Positions 9,021 to 17,916 of a stretch of DNA of 64,000 nucleotides are shown here, in pieces; the first letter of the stretch is position 1; the number at the start of each line of letters is the position of its first letter. The stretch covers positions 1-64,000 of the forward strand of contig NZ_JASHKN010000004.1 in NCBI RefSeq assembly GCF_030056735.1. The letters are read 5' to 3'. The position numbers were made by a program, and so were the translations under genes. This DNA comes from Rhodococcus sp. IEGM 1409 (lineage in GTDB: Bacteria; Actinomycetota; Actinomycetes; Mycobacteriales; Mycobacteriaceae). The notes under the pieces are model-generated. The model made no database searches, was not told the DNA's origin, and was given only the letters and a program-made list of their open reading frames with translations.

Positions 9021-9325
9021 CGCACGTCTCCCGAATCCTCGATCCGCGCACCGTTGGCGATGTCGACCCGGGCGAACTCTCGTGCGGAGTTTTCCAGAGT
9101 CGTGCGGGTAACGGTGATCCCCGCTCCGATCGCGCGGCCGAGTCCGTCGACAGTGACGACGTTGTCGGCTATGGCTGCAGCGAACGCCGACCCGGCGGCT
9201 CCGGCTGATGCGGCGGTACCGACCTCCGATGACGAGAATCCGGTGACGTCCGCGGCAGGTGCCGTCAGCCCTGCCGCAGCGCTTGCCAATTCGGCTGGAT
9301 CAGCCGTGAAAGTTTCCACACCCAT
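9017..9325 (-). CDS. EspC-like (ESX secretion-associated) small protein
   Basis: A 102-residue alanine-rich helical protein opening MGVETFTADPAELASAAAGL. This is the layout of T7SS EspC-family proteins: about 100 residues, N-terminal 'DP..L..AA..L' helix, central Gly/Ser turn and C-terminal helix. It contains no Trp or Tyr. At the place where the type VII export signal YxxxD/E would sit there is FARVD (about residue 84), an F variant. It is the first gene of the three-gene cassette, with a ribosome site (GGGGGGA) before the ATG, and is probably the secretion partner of the WXG protein downstream. The export role is inferred. Confidence 0.65.
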   Translation of the reverse strand: MGVETFTADPAELASAAAGLTAPAADVTGFSSSEVGTAASAGAAGSAFAAAIADNVVTVDGLGRAIGAGITVTRTTLENSAREFARVDIANGARIEDSGDVR

Positions 9326-9445
9326 GAACGAATCCCCCCGAATTCATCTGCGAGATCACAGTGAATCGAGGATAGAGCATTTCCGAAGCCCTGACATGGA
9401 CGGGTGCGTCGACGTCCTCGCGGTCGAGACGGTTGTGTGAAAGCC

Positions 9446-10294
9446 CTAGCGGCCCTTCTGCTTTCCGGAGAACCGGCCACCCGAACTCTTGGTCCCGCCG
9501 GACTTGCCGCTACCCGATTTGCCACCGGCCTTGGCTTTGCCGGAACCCGCGTTGCGGCCGGAAATGTTCTTTGCGGTGCCGGCGCCCTTTGCTTTCTGAC
9601 CGTTCTTCGCAGCTTCTGCGCGACGCTCGCGGGCCGCGATCTTTGCCTTGACGGAGCCCTTGATCTTTTCGGCCGGCTCACCGTTCCGGCCGCGGGAACT
9701 CTTTGCCGTGCGCCCACGCACGATGCCGATCAGTTCCTCCACAAGATCTGTGGTCTTGGACTCCAACCATGCCAAAGCCACAGGAGCCTCGGGAGCACCG
9801 TCCACCGGACGGAAGGTCAGGTCCTTGCGATGGTGGAACCGCGCCAGCGAATGGGGAACAACGACAACGCCGACGCCGGCGGCTACCAATTCGATGGCAT
9901 CGGCGATGCTCGCGGGTCTTTCGGCGGCGGCCTTTCCGGGACGTGTCGGCCAGTCGAGTCTGTCGTCGAGCGGATCGAGCACTATCTCGTCGGCCAAGTC
10001 GTCGACGGAGATCTGTTCGACAGCGGTGAATACGTGGTCTTTCGGTACCACCACGACTGAGGTTTCCGCGTACAGCGAGATAGCGCTGACACCGGTCCGG
10101 TCGATCGGCAGGCGAACCAAACCTGCATCTGCTTCACCTGCGCGAAGCGCAGCTTCGAGTTCGAGAACCGGGAACTGAACAAGCTCCAGACGCACCTCGG
10201 GGAGTCGCTCGTGCCACACCCGGACCCACTTGGTGGGCGTCACCCCCGGGGCGTACGCGAGTCGAAAAATTGCCTGACTATCCGCGTCTGTCAC
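9446..10294 (-). CDS. LysR-type substrate-binding domain protein without HTH, basic tail
   Basis: A 282-residue protein. Residues about 8-195 form a LysR-type periplasmic-binding-like effector domain (FRLAYAPGVTPTKWVRVWHE, EADAGLVRLP, VVVVPKDHVF, AAGVGVVVVPHSLARF), with no winged helix-turn-helix before it. After about residue 200 comes a long low-complexity K/G/S/R tail (for example GKSGSGKSGGTKSSGGRFSG) that could bind nucleic acid or polyanions non-specifically. It is divergent from the DUF5997 gene, with 56 bases between the starts. Such a pairing recurs in actinobacteria as far as I recall. Annotating it as a normal LysR regulator would be misleading. Confidence 0.8.
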   Translation of the reverse strand: MTDADSQAIFRLAYAPGVTPTKWVRVWHERLPEVRLELVQFPVLELEAALRAGEADAGLVRLPIDRTGVSAISLYAETSVVVVPKDHVFTAVEQISVDDLADEIVLDPLDDRLDWPTRPGKAAAERPASIADAIELVAAGVGVVVVPHSLARFHHRKDLTFRPVDGAPEAPVALAWLESKTTDLVEELIGIVRGRTAKSSRGRNGEPAEKIKGSVKAKIAARERRAEAAKNGQKAKGAGTAKNISGRNAGSGKAKAGGKSGSGKSGGTKSSGGRFSGKQKGR

Positions 10295-10350
10295 CAGGCA
10301 AGGCTACCGCCTTGGTAAAAGCACCCGTATCGGCTGGTTACTCTTGTTGC

Positions 10351-10758
10351 ATGACGTCGAACAAAACTCCCCAGACGATGAAGCCGACGACGGCTGCCAA
10401 GAAGCTGGGTGTGTACCTGGAAGCAACACCTGCGCAGTTCCAGGAAGGCGACGTGACTCGTGACGAGCTGACCGCTCTGCAGAGCGATCCGCCGGAGTGG
10501 CTGCTGGAGCTGCGACGCACCGGACCGCACCCGCGCCCGGTCATCGCCGCCAAGCTGGGCATTTCGATCGCCGGCCTCGCTCGCGGTGGCGTCGAAGAAG
10601 CACTCACCACAGATCAGATCGCCGCTCTCCTCGAAGGGAAGCCCGAGTGGCTCGAGAAGGAACGCGCTGTTCAGGCCGACGTGCGGGCCGAGAACGTTCG
10701 GATCAAGGAAAAGCACGCAGCGCGTCGTAACCAGCCGCGAAAAGCAAAGAGGGGCTAA
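10351..10758 (+). CDS. DUF5997 family protein
   Basis: A 135-residue basic cytoplasmic protein matching the DUF5997 pattern: MKPTTAAKKLGVYLEATPAQ near the N-terminus, then DELTALQSDPPEWLLELRRT, RPVIAAKLGISIAGLARGG (a helix-turn-helix-like stretch at about 70-90) and ALTTDQIAALL. The C-terminus is lysine/arginine-rich (KHAARRNQPRKAKRG). The ATG start gives MTSNKTPQ. It is divergent from the HTH-less LysR-like gene. It is tempting to suggest that this protein supplies the DNA-binding part missing there, but that is inference only. It ends just before a strong bidirectional terminator. Confidence 0.8.
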   Translation: MTSNKTPQTMKPTTAAKKLGVYLEATPAQFQEGDVTRDELTALQSDPPEWLLELRRTGPHPRPVIAAKLGISIAGLARGGVEEALTTDQIAALLEGKPEWLEKERAVQADVRAENVRIKEKHAARRNQPRKAKRG

Positions 10759-10762
10759 CGCC

Positions 10763-10808
10763 CCTGTGCGCCTTTTTGGTAGCGCCGACTACCAAAAAGG
10801 CGCACAGG
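10763..10808. terminator. Bidirectional terminator, 20-bp perfect stem
   Basis: Inverted repeat with 20 paired bases (inner 19: CTGTGCGCCTTTTTGGTAG and its complement) around a six-base loop CGCCGA, lying between the convergent DUF5997 and helicase genes. The A/T runs inside the arms give a T-tract in either direction. Confidence 0.8.
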
Positions 10809-10810
10809 CG

Positions 10811-13315
10811 CTAGCCTTCTACGACGCTGAGCTCGTCGAACACAATTTCGCCCGCAGCATCCGATTCCGGGATGTCGACAACGGCGAGCAGTGCCCAGCC
10901 GTGATCACCCTCGGGATCCTCGAGGACCTGACGCACCCGCCAGAACTCGCCTTCTTCAGTGACCTGGAAGAGCGCCGGCCCGCGCGCCGACGGCCCGGTT
11001 CCGATAGTTGCGTACTCCTCGAAGTACGGAAGTAGTTGCTCTTCCCACTCGGCGGCGTCGATACCGTCCTCGAGGTTTTCCAGCTCGTTCCACTGCCGAC
11101 GCGACGCGAGGTCGATGCGTCGGAACATCGCATTGCGCACCATGACGCGAAATGCGCGAGCATTCGCCGAGATCGGACGCGGGATGTCGGCTCCGAACGC
11201 GACCTGGACGTCGTCTGCCTCGGCCCCGGGATCGGTCAGTGACTCCCACTCGTCGAGCAGGCTCGAGTCGACCTGACGGATCAGCTCACCCAACCACTCG
11301 ATGATGTCTTCCAGTTCCTCGGTGCGAGCTTCCGTCGGGACGGTCTGCCGAAGCGCGCGGTAGGCGTCGGCCAGGTAGCGCAGGACGAGACCTTCGGAGC
11401 GGGTGAGCCCGTAGTGGCTGATCAATTCCGCGAACGTCATTGCTCGCTCGACCATGTCGCGAACCACCGATTTGGGGGAGAGCGCGAATTCCGTGATCCA
11501 CGGATGACCACCGCGGTACATCTCGAAAGCCGGGAACAGTAAGTCCGACAACGGTTTCGGCCAGGTCACCTCTTCGAGGAGTTCCATTCGCTCCTCGTAC
11601 TCGATGCCGTCGGCCTTCATCTGTGCCACGGCTTCGCCGCGGGCGAAATGCTGCTGCGCCATCAGAACCTGACGCGGATCGTCGAGCGTCGACTCGATGA
11701 TCGAGACGACATCGAGTGCGTAACTGTCGGATTCGACGTCGAGAAGTTCGAATGCCGCCAAGGCGAACGGTGAGAGCGGCTGGTTGAGCGCGAAATCACG
11801 CTGCAAGTCCATCGTCAAGCGGGCCATCCGGCCGTACTCGTCGGGTTCGTCGAGGCGTTCCACGATGCCGGCGCTGAGCAATCCGCGATACAGCGAGATC
11901 GCTTTGAGGATGTGCTTGCGTTGCGCCGGACGTGATTCGTGGTTGTCCTCCAGCAAATGTCGCATCGCGTCGAAGCAGTTACCCGGTCGGGCAATGACAT
12001 TGAGCAGCATCGAGTTGCTGACCGAGAATCGCGAGACCAACGACTCGGGCGATGCCGCGACCAAGCGGTCGAACGTCGCCTCGCTCCAGGACACAAATCC
12101 TTCGGGAGCCTTCTTGCGTTGAATCTTCTTGATCTTCTTCGGATCGTCGCCGGCCTTGGCGACGGCCCGCAGATTCTCCACCTCGTGTTCCGGTGCCTGG
12201 ACGACGACTGTGCCCATCGTGTCGTAGCCTGCACGACCCGCGCGGCCGGCGATCTGATGGAACTCGCGGGCTTTCAGATGACGGGTGCGGACGCCGTCGT
12301 ACTTGGCGAGACCGGTGAGCAGGACCGTGCGGATCGGGACGTTGATGCCGACGCCGAGGGTGTCGGTACCGCAGATGACCTTGAGAAGTCCGTCCTGCGC
12401 GAGAACTTCGATGAGCCGCCGATACTTGGGCAACATGCCGGCATGGTGAACGCCGATGCCGTGCCGGACAAGGCGGGAGAGAGTCTTTCCGAACCCGGTG
12501 GTGAAGCGGAAACCTCCCAGCGCCTCGGCGATCGCTTCCTTTTCTTCCTTGGAACAGAAATTGACGCTCGTCAGTGCCTGAGCGCGTTCGAGCGCGGCGG
12601 CCTGCGTGAAATGCACGATATAGACGGGGGACTGGTTGGTGGTTACCAGATCTTCGATGGTTTCACCCACCGGCGTGGTCGCATACGAGAACATCAGCGG
12701 CACGGGGCGTTCCGTGCCGGAGACGACGGTGGTGGGTTTTCCGGTACGGCGCGTCAGATCCTCGGAGAAGAAGTCGACCTCGCCGAGAGTTGCCGACATC
12801 AACAGGAACTGGGCGTCGGGCAACTCGATGAGCGGAACCTGCCACGCCCAACCGCGATCGGGTTCGGAGTAGAAATGGAACTCGTCCATCACCACCTGGC
12901 CGATATCGGAGTTCGGGCCCTCTCGCAGTGCAAGATTCGCGACGATCTCGGCCGTTGCACAAATGATCGGCGCCGACGAGTTCACGGCAGCGTCGCCGGT
13001 CATCATGCCGACGTTCTCGGCACCGAAGACCTCACAGAGCGCAAAGAATTTTTCACTCACCAGCGCCTTGATCGGCGCCGTGTAATACGTACGCTTGCCG
13101 AGCGACATCGCGTAGAAATGCGCGCCGATCGCCACCATCGACTTGCCGGACCCGGTCGGCGTCGCAAGGATCACGTTTGCACCCGAGACCAACTCCATGA
13201 CGGCCTCTTCCTGGGCAGGATAGAGCGTCAATCCTCGTTCGAGGGTCCACGAAGAGAAGGCATCGAAAACGGAATCAGGATCCGCGTTGTCGGGGAGAAG
13301 TTCCGTCAGCAGCAC
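10811..13315 (-). CDS. DEAD/DEAH-box helicase with DUF3516 C-terminal region
   Basis: An 834-residue superfamily-2, Ski2-like helicase. Motifs: Q-like region LYPAQEEAVMELV, Walker A ATPTGSGKS (about residues 55-63), PIKALVSEKF, motif II DEFHFY, motif III LLMSATL, and motif VI QIAGRAGRAGYD. The C-terminal half (about 430-834) is the actinobacterial DUF3516 extension of mostly helical, acidic sequence. Likely an RNA helicase involved in RNA turnover or ribosome processing, inferred from the Ski2/Mtr4 relationship. It starts with ATG close to the end of the alpha/beta-hydrolase gene, 26 bases apart in the same direction, so the two may be co-transcribed. Confidence 0.92.
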   Translation of the reverse strand: MLLTELLPDNADPDSVFDAFSSWTLERGLTLYPAQEEAVMELVSGANVILATPTGSGKSMVAIGAHFYAMSLGKRTYYTAPIKALVSEKFFALCEVFGAENVGMMTGDAAVNSSAPIICATAEIVANLALREGPNSDIGQVVMDEFHFYSEPDRGWAWQVPLIELPDAQFLLMSATLGEVDFFSEDLTRRTGKPTTVVSGTERPVPLMFSYATTPVGETIEDLVTTNQSPVYIVHFTQAAALERAQALTSVNFCSKEEKEAIAEALGGFRFTTGFGKTLSRLVRHGIGVHHAGMLPKYRRLIEVLAQDGLLKVICGTDTLGVGINVPIRTVLLTGLAKYDGVRTRHLKAREFHQIAGRAGRAGYDTMGTVVVQAPEHEVENLRAVAKAGDDPKKIKKIQRKKAPEGFVSWSEATFDRLVAASPESLVSRFSVSNSMLLNVIARPGNCFDAMRHLLEDNHESRPAQRKHILKAISLYRGLLSAGIVERLDEPDEYGRMARLTMDLQRDFALNQPLSPFALAAFELLDVESDSYALDVVSIIESTLDDPRQVLMAQQHFARGEAVAQMKADGIEYEERMELLEEVTWPKPLSDLLFPAFEMYRGGHPWITEFALSPKSVVRDMVERAMTFAELISHYGLTRSEGLVLRYLADAYRALRQTVPTEARTEELEDIIEWLGELIRQVDSSLLDEWESLTDPGAEADDVQVAFGADIPRPISANARAFRVMVRNAMFRRIDLASRRQWNELENLEDGIDAAEWEEQLLPYFEEYATIGTGPSARGPALFQVTEEGEFWRVRQVLEDPEGDHGWALLAVVDIPESDAAGEIVFDELSVVEG

Positions 13316-13341
13316 TCGTACAGGCTAGCCGCAACCGCGGA

Positions 13342-14379
13342 TCAGGTTGCGCTTCGCTCGTCCGAGCCCATGGCGTCGAGCACTGCCATGCGGGTGGACG
13401 ACGTTCCGGTGATGGTGTTCTCGCCGACGCCGGAGATCAGCATGTGACGCCAGCGGGCCTCGTCGAAGACGAGCGGCGCGGTGGTGGAAAGGAAGTCTTC
13501 GACGATCTGCAGGAAACGCATCGGATCGTCGCGGAACGGGAAGTGTCCGGAGCCGCGGAAGATTTCGAGACGTGAGTTCGGCATCGCCGCGTGTGCGAGG
13601 TGAGCGTGGGAGACCGGAATGACGGAGTCGTCGTCTCCCCAGATCAGTTGAACCGGCAGATTCTCGGTCAGATAACAGCGGTCGAGCATCGTGACGACCT
13701 GCCCGCGCCAGTCCACGACCGCCCGCAGGGTACGAAGATAGGCCTCGTAGGCAGTGGGGTCGGGGAGATCAGCGAGCACTCGAATCAGGTCCGGCGTGTC
13801 GTGCAGCATGGTGCCAGGGCGCAGATTCGAACCGTGGACGACACCGGCAAGGTTTCCGGCCATCCGGACGAGCGGCATCGCGCCGGGAATCCGGAGCAGT
13901 TTGACGACCTCGTTGACCACGGGAACGGACATGAGTCGCAGCAGCGGGTGGACGTCCTTGGTGACACCACCGGCCGAGACCAGCACTAGGCGATCGACCA
14001 TGTGCGGGAACTGGTAGGAGAACTGCATCGCGACGCCACCACCGAGCGAATGCCCGATGACGGTGACGTGCTCGATACCGAGCGTCGAAAGAAGATCACG
14101 CATGCCGTTGGCGTACGCGGCCACCGAATAGTCAGCGCGCGGCTTGTCGGAGCGGCCGTGACCTAACAGGTCAGGTGCGATGACGGTGTACTTCTTGGCG
14201 AGGTGGGGAATGATCTCGGTCCACGTCGACGAGTTGTCGCCGATTCCGTGCAGGAGCAGTACTGCCGGGCCCTCTCCGGCTACCCGAAATGCGCGTCGGT
14301 AGCCGTGAATGGTCCGGAACATCATCCGCGGTTCCTCGTCGGGGACCGGTCGGAGCTGACGGTTCCGTGGTCTGCTCAT
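13342..14379 (-). CDS. Alpha/beta hydrolase (Rv2715-like)
   Basis: A 345-residue alpha/beta hydrolase. The oxyanion region is VLLLHGIGDNSSTW, the nucleophile elbow GHSLGGG (Ser at about 125), an acid in IWGDDDSVIPV and a His in RGSGHFPFRDD, so the Ser-Asp-His triad looks complete. No signal peptide. It lies between the PAC2 gene and the DUF3516 helicase, matching the M. tuberculosis Rv2714-Rv2715 neighbourhood from memory. Substrate unknown; an ester or epoxide hydrolase is possible. The start MSRPRNRQLRPVPDEEP is provisional, with MMFRTIHGYRR at residue 19 also possible. Confidence 0.85.
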   Translation of the reverse strand: MSRPRNRQLRPVPDEEPRMMFRTIHGYRRAFRVAGEGPAVLLLHGIGDNSSTWTEIIPHLAKKYTVIAPDLLGHGRSDKPRADYSVAAYANGMRDLLSTLGIEHVTVIGHSLGGGVAMQFSYQFPHMVDRLVLVSAGGVTKDVHPLLRLMSVPVVNEVVKLLRIPGAMPLVRMAGNLAGVVHGSNLRPGTMLHDTPDLIRVLADLPDPTAYEAYLRTLRAVVDWRGQVVTMLDRCYLTENLPVQLIWGDDDSVIPVSHAHLAHAAMPNSRLEIFRGSGHFPFRDDPMRFLQIVEDFLSTTAPLVFDEARWRHMLISGVGENTITGTSSTRMAVLDAMGSDERSAT

Positions 14380-14560
14380 GTCGCCTCCTGGCTCAGCGTG
14401 AGATCACGTTGACTGTCTGCTCCAGTTGTTGAGCCGTCAACGAATATCTCACAGAGTTCGAGGCTATCCGACGGATGTGTCCTGAACAACAGCCCAGGTA
14501 ACGGAGGGGTTGCGGAATGCGCACAATGTCGAATTATGCGCACCGCCCGTCACATTTTGG

Positions 14561-15520
14561 TCAGTTGTCGCCTCGATCGGCGTCTCCAGCTGAGCCGAAG
14601 TCGTCGTTTCCGGCCTGTTCAGCCAGGAACTTTTCGAACTCTGCGCCGATCTCGTCGCCGCTGGGTAGCTCGGCTTCGCCGGCCAGAAGTGACGACTGTT
14701 GTTCCTGAGCGGCGACAAAAGTGTCGTATTGCCGCTCCAAAGCGTGGACTACAGTCTGAACTTCTTCGTTTCCGGCTATGTGCTCGTTAACCTGTTCTCG
14801 AACGCGTGCCGCGGCTTCGCCCAAAGCTGCCAGCGGAAGTTCCAGATCCGAAACCTCGGAAACATTTTCGAGCAAAGTCTCTGCGGCGCCCGGGTAGTCG
14901 GTCTGCGCGAGGTAGTGGGGCACGTGAACCGAGAAGCCCATCGCCTCGTGGCCGTGCTGAGACATACGAAGCTCGAGCAGTGACGACGCACTCCCGGGAA
15001 CCTGCAGTTCACCGGACCAGCGCTGATGGTCCTGGATGAGGTCCTTGTTGGTCGAATGTGCTGTCACGCCAAGCGGCCGGGTGTGCGGAATTGCCATCGG
15101 AATGGCATTGAGGCCGATAGTTCGACGCACCCCGAGCTGTTCGGACAGCAAGCGAACGGCTGTGGTGAAGCGCTCCCACTTGAGGTCCGGTTCCATGCCG
15201 GCGAGCAGCAGGAACGGCGTGCCGGTCGTATCGCGCAGTGCGTACAGATTGAGGGCCGGTGCGTCGTAATCGGAGAAGTGATCGGCCTTGAAAGTCATTG
15301 TCGGTCGACGCGAGCGGTAGTCGATCAGCTCGTCGACAGCAAACGACGCGACAAGTTCGGTTTCCAGGCTTTCCCGCAGATGGGTCGTTGCCAATTTCAC
15401 GGCATGGCCGGCGTCGGAGTAACCCTCGAGGCCGTGAATGAGGATCGGTCCCTGGCCGTCGGCGGCCGCCAATTGGGGCGCCGGGAATTCCAGCTCGTAC
15501 ATCCTCGACTGTTCGTCCAT
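14561..15520 (-). CDS. PAC2 family protein (Rv2714-like)
   Basis: A 319-residue PAC2-fold protein, related to proteasome assembly chaperone 2. Recognisable features are ILIHGLEGYSDAGHAVKLA near the N-terminus, the region FLLLAGMEPDLKWERFT and the loop AHSTNKDL. The C-terminal 80 residues are helical, charged, probably coiled-coil (NEEVQTVVHALERQYDTFVA), ending in a D/G-rich tail. Actinobacterial members sit beside the hydrolase gene as here; the biochemical role is unknown. The start is an ATG with an AGGGGAC ribosome site about six bases upstream. Confidence 0.88.
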   Translation of the reverse strand: MDEQSRMYELEFPAPQLAAADGQGPILIHGLEGYSDAGHAVKLATTHLRESLETELVASFAVDELIDYRSRRPTMTFKADHFSDYDAPALNLYALRDTTGTPFLLLAGMEPDLKWERFTTAVRLLSEQLGVRRTIGLNAIPMAIPHTRPLGVTAHSTNKDLIQDHQRWSGELQVPGSASSLLELRMSQHGHEAMGFSVHVPHYLAQTDYPGAAETLLENVSEVSDLELPLAALGEAAARVREQVNEHIAGNEEVQTVVHALERQYDTFVAAQEQQSSLLAGEAELPSGDEIGAEFEKFLAEQAGNDDFGSAGDADRGDN

Positions 15521-15850
15521 CGCAGTCCCCTTCGCTCTTCGGTCTTGATCTCAAGTGTCCACTATCGGCGCACGCTCGACAGCATCGGAGTCGGAAGCCC
15601 GACAGCACTGGATCAGACGTTCATGAGTAAGAACACCGAGTCGGTGACCGATCATTCCCGATCGGGAGGGGCGGGTGTTCGCCGAGAGCGAAGGCGAGCG
15701 GTATCTTTCGACACTTAGTCTGGGCGTTCGGCAGATGTCCGGTGGGCGGCTTCGGACATGGCAGAGTGGAACACAAGGTCGGCGCGGCCGATTTGTCCGA
15801 AATGACCAGTCGATGGTCGGGATCGGTCGAGGTCGAGTGCGGAGGCTTAC
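15521..15850. other. 330-base divergent intergenic region
   Basis: The gap between the PAC2 gene (minus) and the lipoprotein gene (plus). I see no supportable gene. It contains a perfect 12-bp palindrome TCCCGATCGGGA at 15656-15667. The GGAGG before the lipoprotein ATG is at its right end. Promoters for both genes must lie here but I cannot place them with confidence. Confidence 0.6.
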
Positions 15851-16630
15851 ATGCGAGTGTGTCCACGATCGTCCGGGCGAGTGGCAGCATGTTCGTTTGT
15901 GGCCGCGGCCGCTCTGCTCGCGGGCTGCTCCGGGTCGGTTCAAGGCGCACCCGTCCCGGACTCCGCTCCCGCAACTGCCGGTGCGACCGACAGTGGCTCC
16001 GCGGCGCCGAGCACGACGGCCGCGCCCAAGACATCGGCCCCCAAATCTTCTTCTCCGAAAACAGCGGCATCGCTGTCGGAGTTGCTTCTCACTCCGGCCG
16101 AATTTCCCACACCGTTCGATGCCGTCGTGCTGCCGCCGCAGGCCGTTCCGATGGCAGCGCCGGATCTTGTCGGCGTTCCGCGCGGTGCCACCGTCGATCC
16201 ATCCGAATGTGAGCCACCGGAACAGGACTACGGCCCGAACGGGACCGTGATGGCGGTCGGGACCGACAACGCGACCAGGGCAACGATTTCGGTTGAACTC
16301 ACGAAGGTCGACGCACCCCTGGACGAGTTGGAAGCGCAAACTCGGCAGTGCCCGTCCATGACTGTTACCGCGAACGGCGTCACCACAACAGTGACGACGG
16401 AAATTCTTCCGCCCTCGCCGATCGATGCCGACAAGACGATGTCGCTGCGCCGCACTGTCGTTTCCCCCAAAGCGGCAGCCGGCGATCAGACGATGCTGAC
16501 GTTGATCGCGCAGGTCGGCGACGTACGGGTCGCGACAACACTGATGACGTTCGGTTCTGCGACACCGTCGACAGCACCGCTGGATGAAGCATTCACGGCA
16601 GCGGTACAGAAGGTCAGGGCGGGTAAGTGA
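15851..16630 (+). CDS. Predicted lipoprotein, DUF5642/PknH-sensor-like
   Basis: A 259-residue lipoprotein: basic start MRVCPRSSGR, hydrophobic core ACSFVAAAALLAGC and lipobox LLAGC (Cys at about 25). A 45-residue S/T/A/P/K-rich linker follows, then a folded domain with TPAEFPTPFDAVVLPP, cysteines in PSECEPP and TRQCPSM (possibly a disulfide), and a C-terminal beta-rich part. This layout resembles actinobacterial DUF5642 or PknH-like extracellular sensor domains; the match is by general shape, so the family is tentative. Start supported by GGAGG six bases upstream. Confidence 0.7.
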   Translation: MRVCPRSSGRVAACSFVAAAALLAGCSGSVQGAPVPDSAPATAGATDSGSAAPSTTAAPKTSAPKSSSPKTAASLSELLLTPAEFPTPFDAVVLPPQAVPMAAPDLVGVPRGATVDPSECEPPEQDYGPNGTVMAVGTDNATRATISVELTKVDAPLDELEAQTRQCPSMTVTANGVTTTVTTEILPPSPIDADKTMSLRRTVVSPKAAAGDQTMLTLIAQVGDVRVATTLMTFGSATPSTAPLDEAFTAAVQKVRAGK

Positions 16631-16785
16631 TTCCGCAGCACACGGGTCCGACAAGAAGCGGTTCTTCCCGGTGCAGCCAGACACGTCGTCCCCAATAAAT
16701 GCGGTAATCCACAGATAATTTCGATGCCGCTGTTTTCCCTGGTCGAGTAGACGGCTGGGTCGGGGCGATCAGCGACGGTCTGTGC

Positions 16786-17916
16786 ATGACAACATCACCT
16801 CTTCCGGGAGAATTCGAATTCTCCGACGACGACCTGGCCGCCATCCTCGGATGCGTCGAACGCGTTTCCGATCCAGGGGAATTGATTGCGGCAATACCCG
16901 CACTCCTGGGATTTCATCCGTCCAACTCGGTTGTTGCGCTGTCTCTGATGGGCAGCTCCGCGTCGACGCTCGGCCCGGTGATGCGACACGACTACTTTCC
17001 CAGCGCCGGGGGGAAGCCTGCGAGGCAGATGAGTGCTGCGCTGCGCCAGTTCGCCGCCGTGTGTGACGGGGAGGGTGCGCGTGCAGTCGTCCTCGTGGTG
17101 ATCACCGTTTGTTCGGCCGGTGAAACTCTTGTCGACCAAACCATCGAGCTGGCCGAGGTATTCGAAGACATGCTCGGCGGAACCTGTGTCGAGCTGGCCG
17201 ACGTATTATGCACGGCCGCAATAGAATCCGGTCAGGCATGGGCGAGCGTCATGCGTTCGATTCATCGCGGCACCTTGCCTGACCCGGCATCCTCGCCGGT
17301 CGCGGCGGCACAGGTGTTGGGCGGGAGGGTCATTCGCAGTTCGCGTGAGGAACTGGTGCACTGGGTACACGGTGCCAGTCGCAATCACGAGACGATTGCG
17401 CGACTGATCGCGAGCGGAAGAGAATCTGGTGCGTACGGCGGGGGATCAGGCGGTGATGCCGCAGTCCAGCGCCGGGTCGATCTGGTGTTGGAACATGTCC
17501 GCCGTGTGGAGGCAGGCTGTTACCCCGGCCCGCAGGAATGCGCAGATCTGGTCGTCGCTTTGACGGATGTTCACGTGCGTGACGTGGTGTTGGGTCTGGC
17601 GATCACGTCAGTTGCGGCAGTCGCTGAGCAATTGTGGCTCGTACTCACTCATGAAGTGCCTTCTCCCGAACGAGCTTGGCCGGCAACACTTCTCGGGTTC
17701 TTTGCATACGTTCGCGGAGACGGACCTCTGGCAGGTGTTGCACTGTCGGTCGCACTTTCGGCCGATTCGGAACACACCTTGGCCGGATTGCTGGATTTAT
17801 CCCTTCAATCCGGCGTGCGCCCCGACGGGATCCGCGACCTTGCGGCCGTCGGATTGTCCATCGGGGAATCGCTCGGAATCGCCGGCTTGCCGCCGGCACT
17901 GCCGAGTGGAAGCTAG
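16786..17916 (+). CDS. DUF4192 domain-containing protein
   Basis: A 376-residue protein of the actinobacterial DUF4192 family: [20 protein letters not shown] near the N-terminus (family signature) and long helical alanine/leucine-rich sequence to the end ([20 protein letters not shown]). Function unknown. The syntenic gene in M. tuberculosis is Rv2712c (from memory), near ideR as here. It runs convergent to galE and overlaps its stop by four bases. No clear ribosome-binding site; the ATG follows CTGTGC. Confidence 0.88.
   Translation: MTTSPLPGEFEFSDDDLAAILGCVERVSDPGELIAAIPALLGFHPSNSVVALSLMGSSASTLGPVMRHDYFPSAGGKPARQMSAALRQFAAVCDGEGARAVVLVVITVCSAGETLVDQTIELAEVFEDMLGGTCVELADVLCTAAIESGQAWASVMRSIHRGTLPDPASSPVAAAQVLGGRVIRSSREELVHWVHGASRNHETIARLIASGRESGAYGGGSGGDAAVQRRVDLVLEHVRRVEAGCYPGPQECADLVVALTDVHVRDVVLGLAITSVAAVAEQLWLVLTHEVPSPERAWPATLLGFFAYVRGDGPLAGVALSVALSADSEHTLAGLLDLSLQSGVRPDGIRDLAAVGLSIGESLGIAGLPPALPSGS

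Noticed and set aside
11939..13447. Open frame of about 500 residues opposite the DUF3516 helicase
   Set aside because: Antisense to Walker A and motif VI of the helicase, and its composition (H, R, D-rich) is typical of reverse-frame artefacts.
15656..15667. TCCCGATCGGGA as an operator for the DUF5642-like lipoprotein gene
   Set aside because: It is nearly 190 bases from the start, short, GC-rich and without a second copy. Chance in this composition is plausible.
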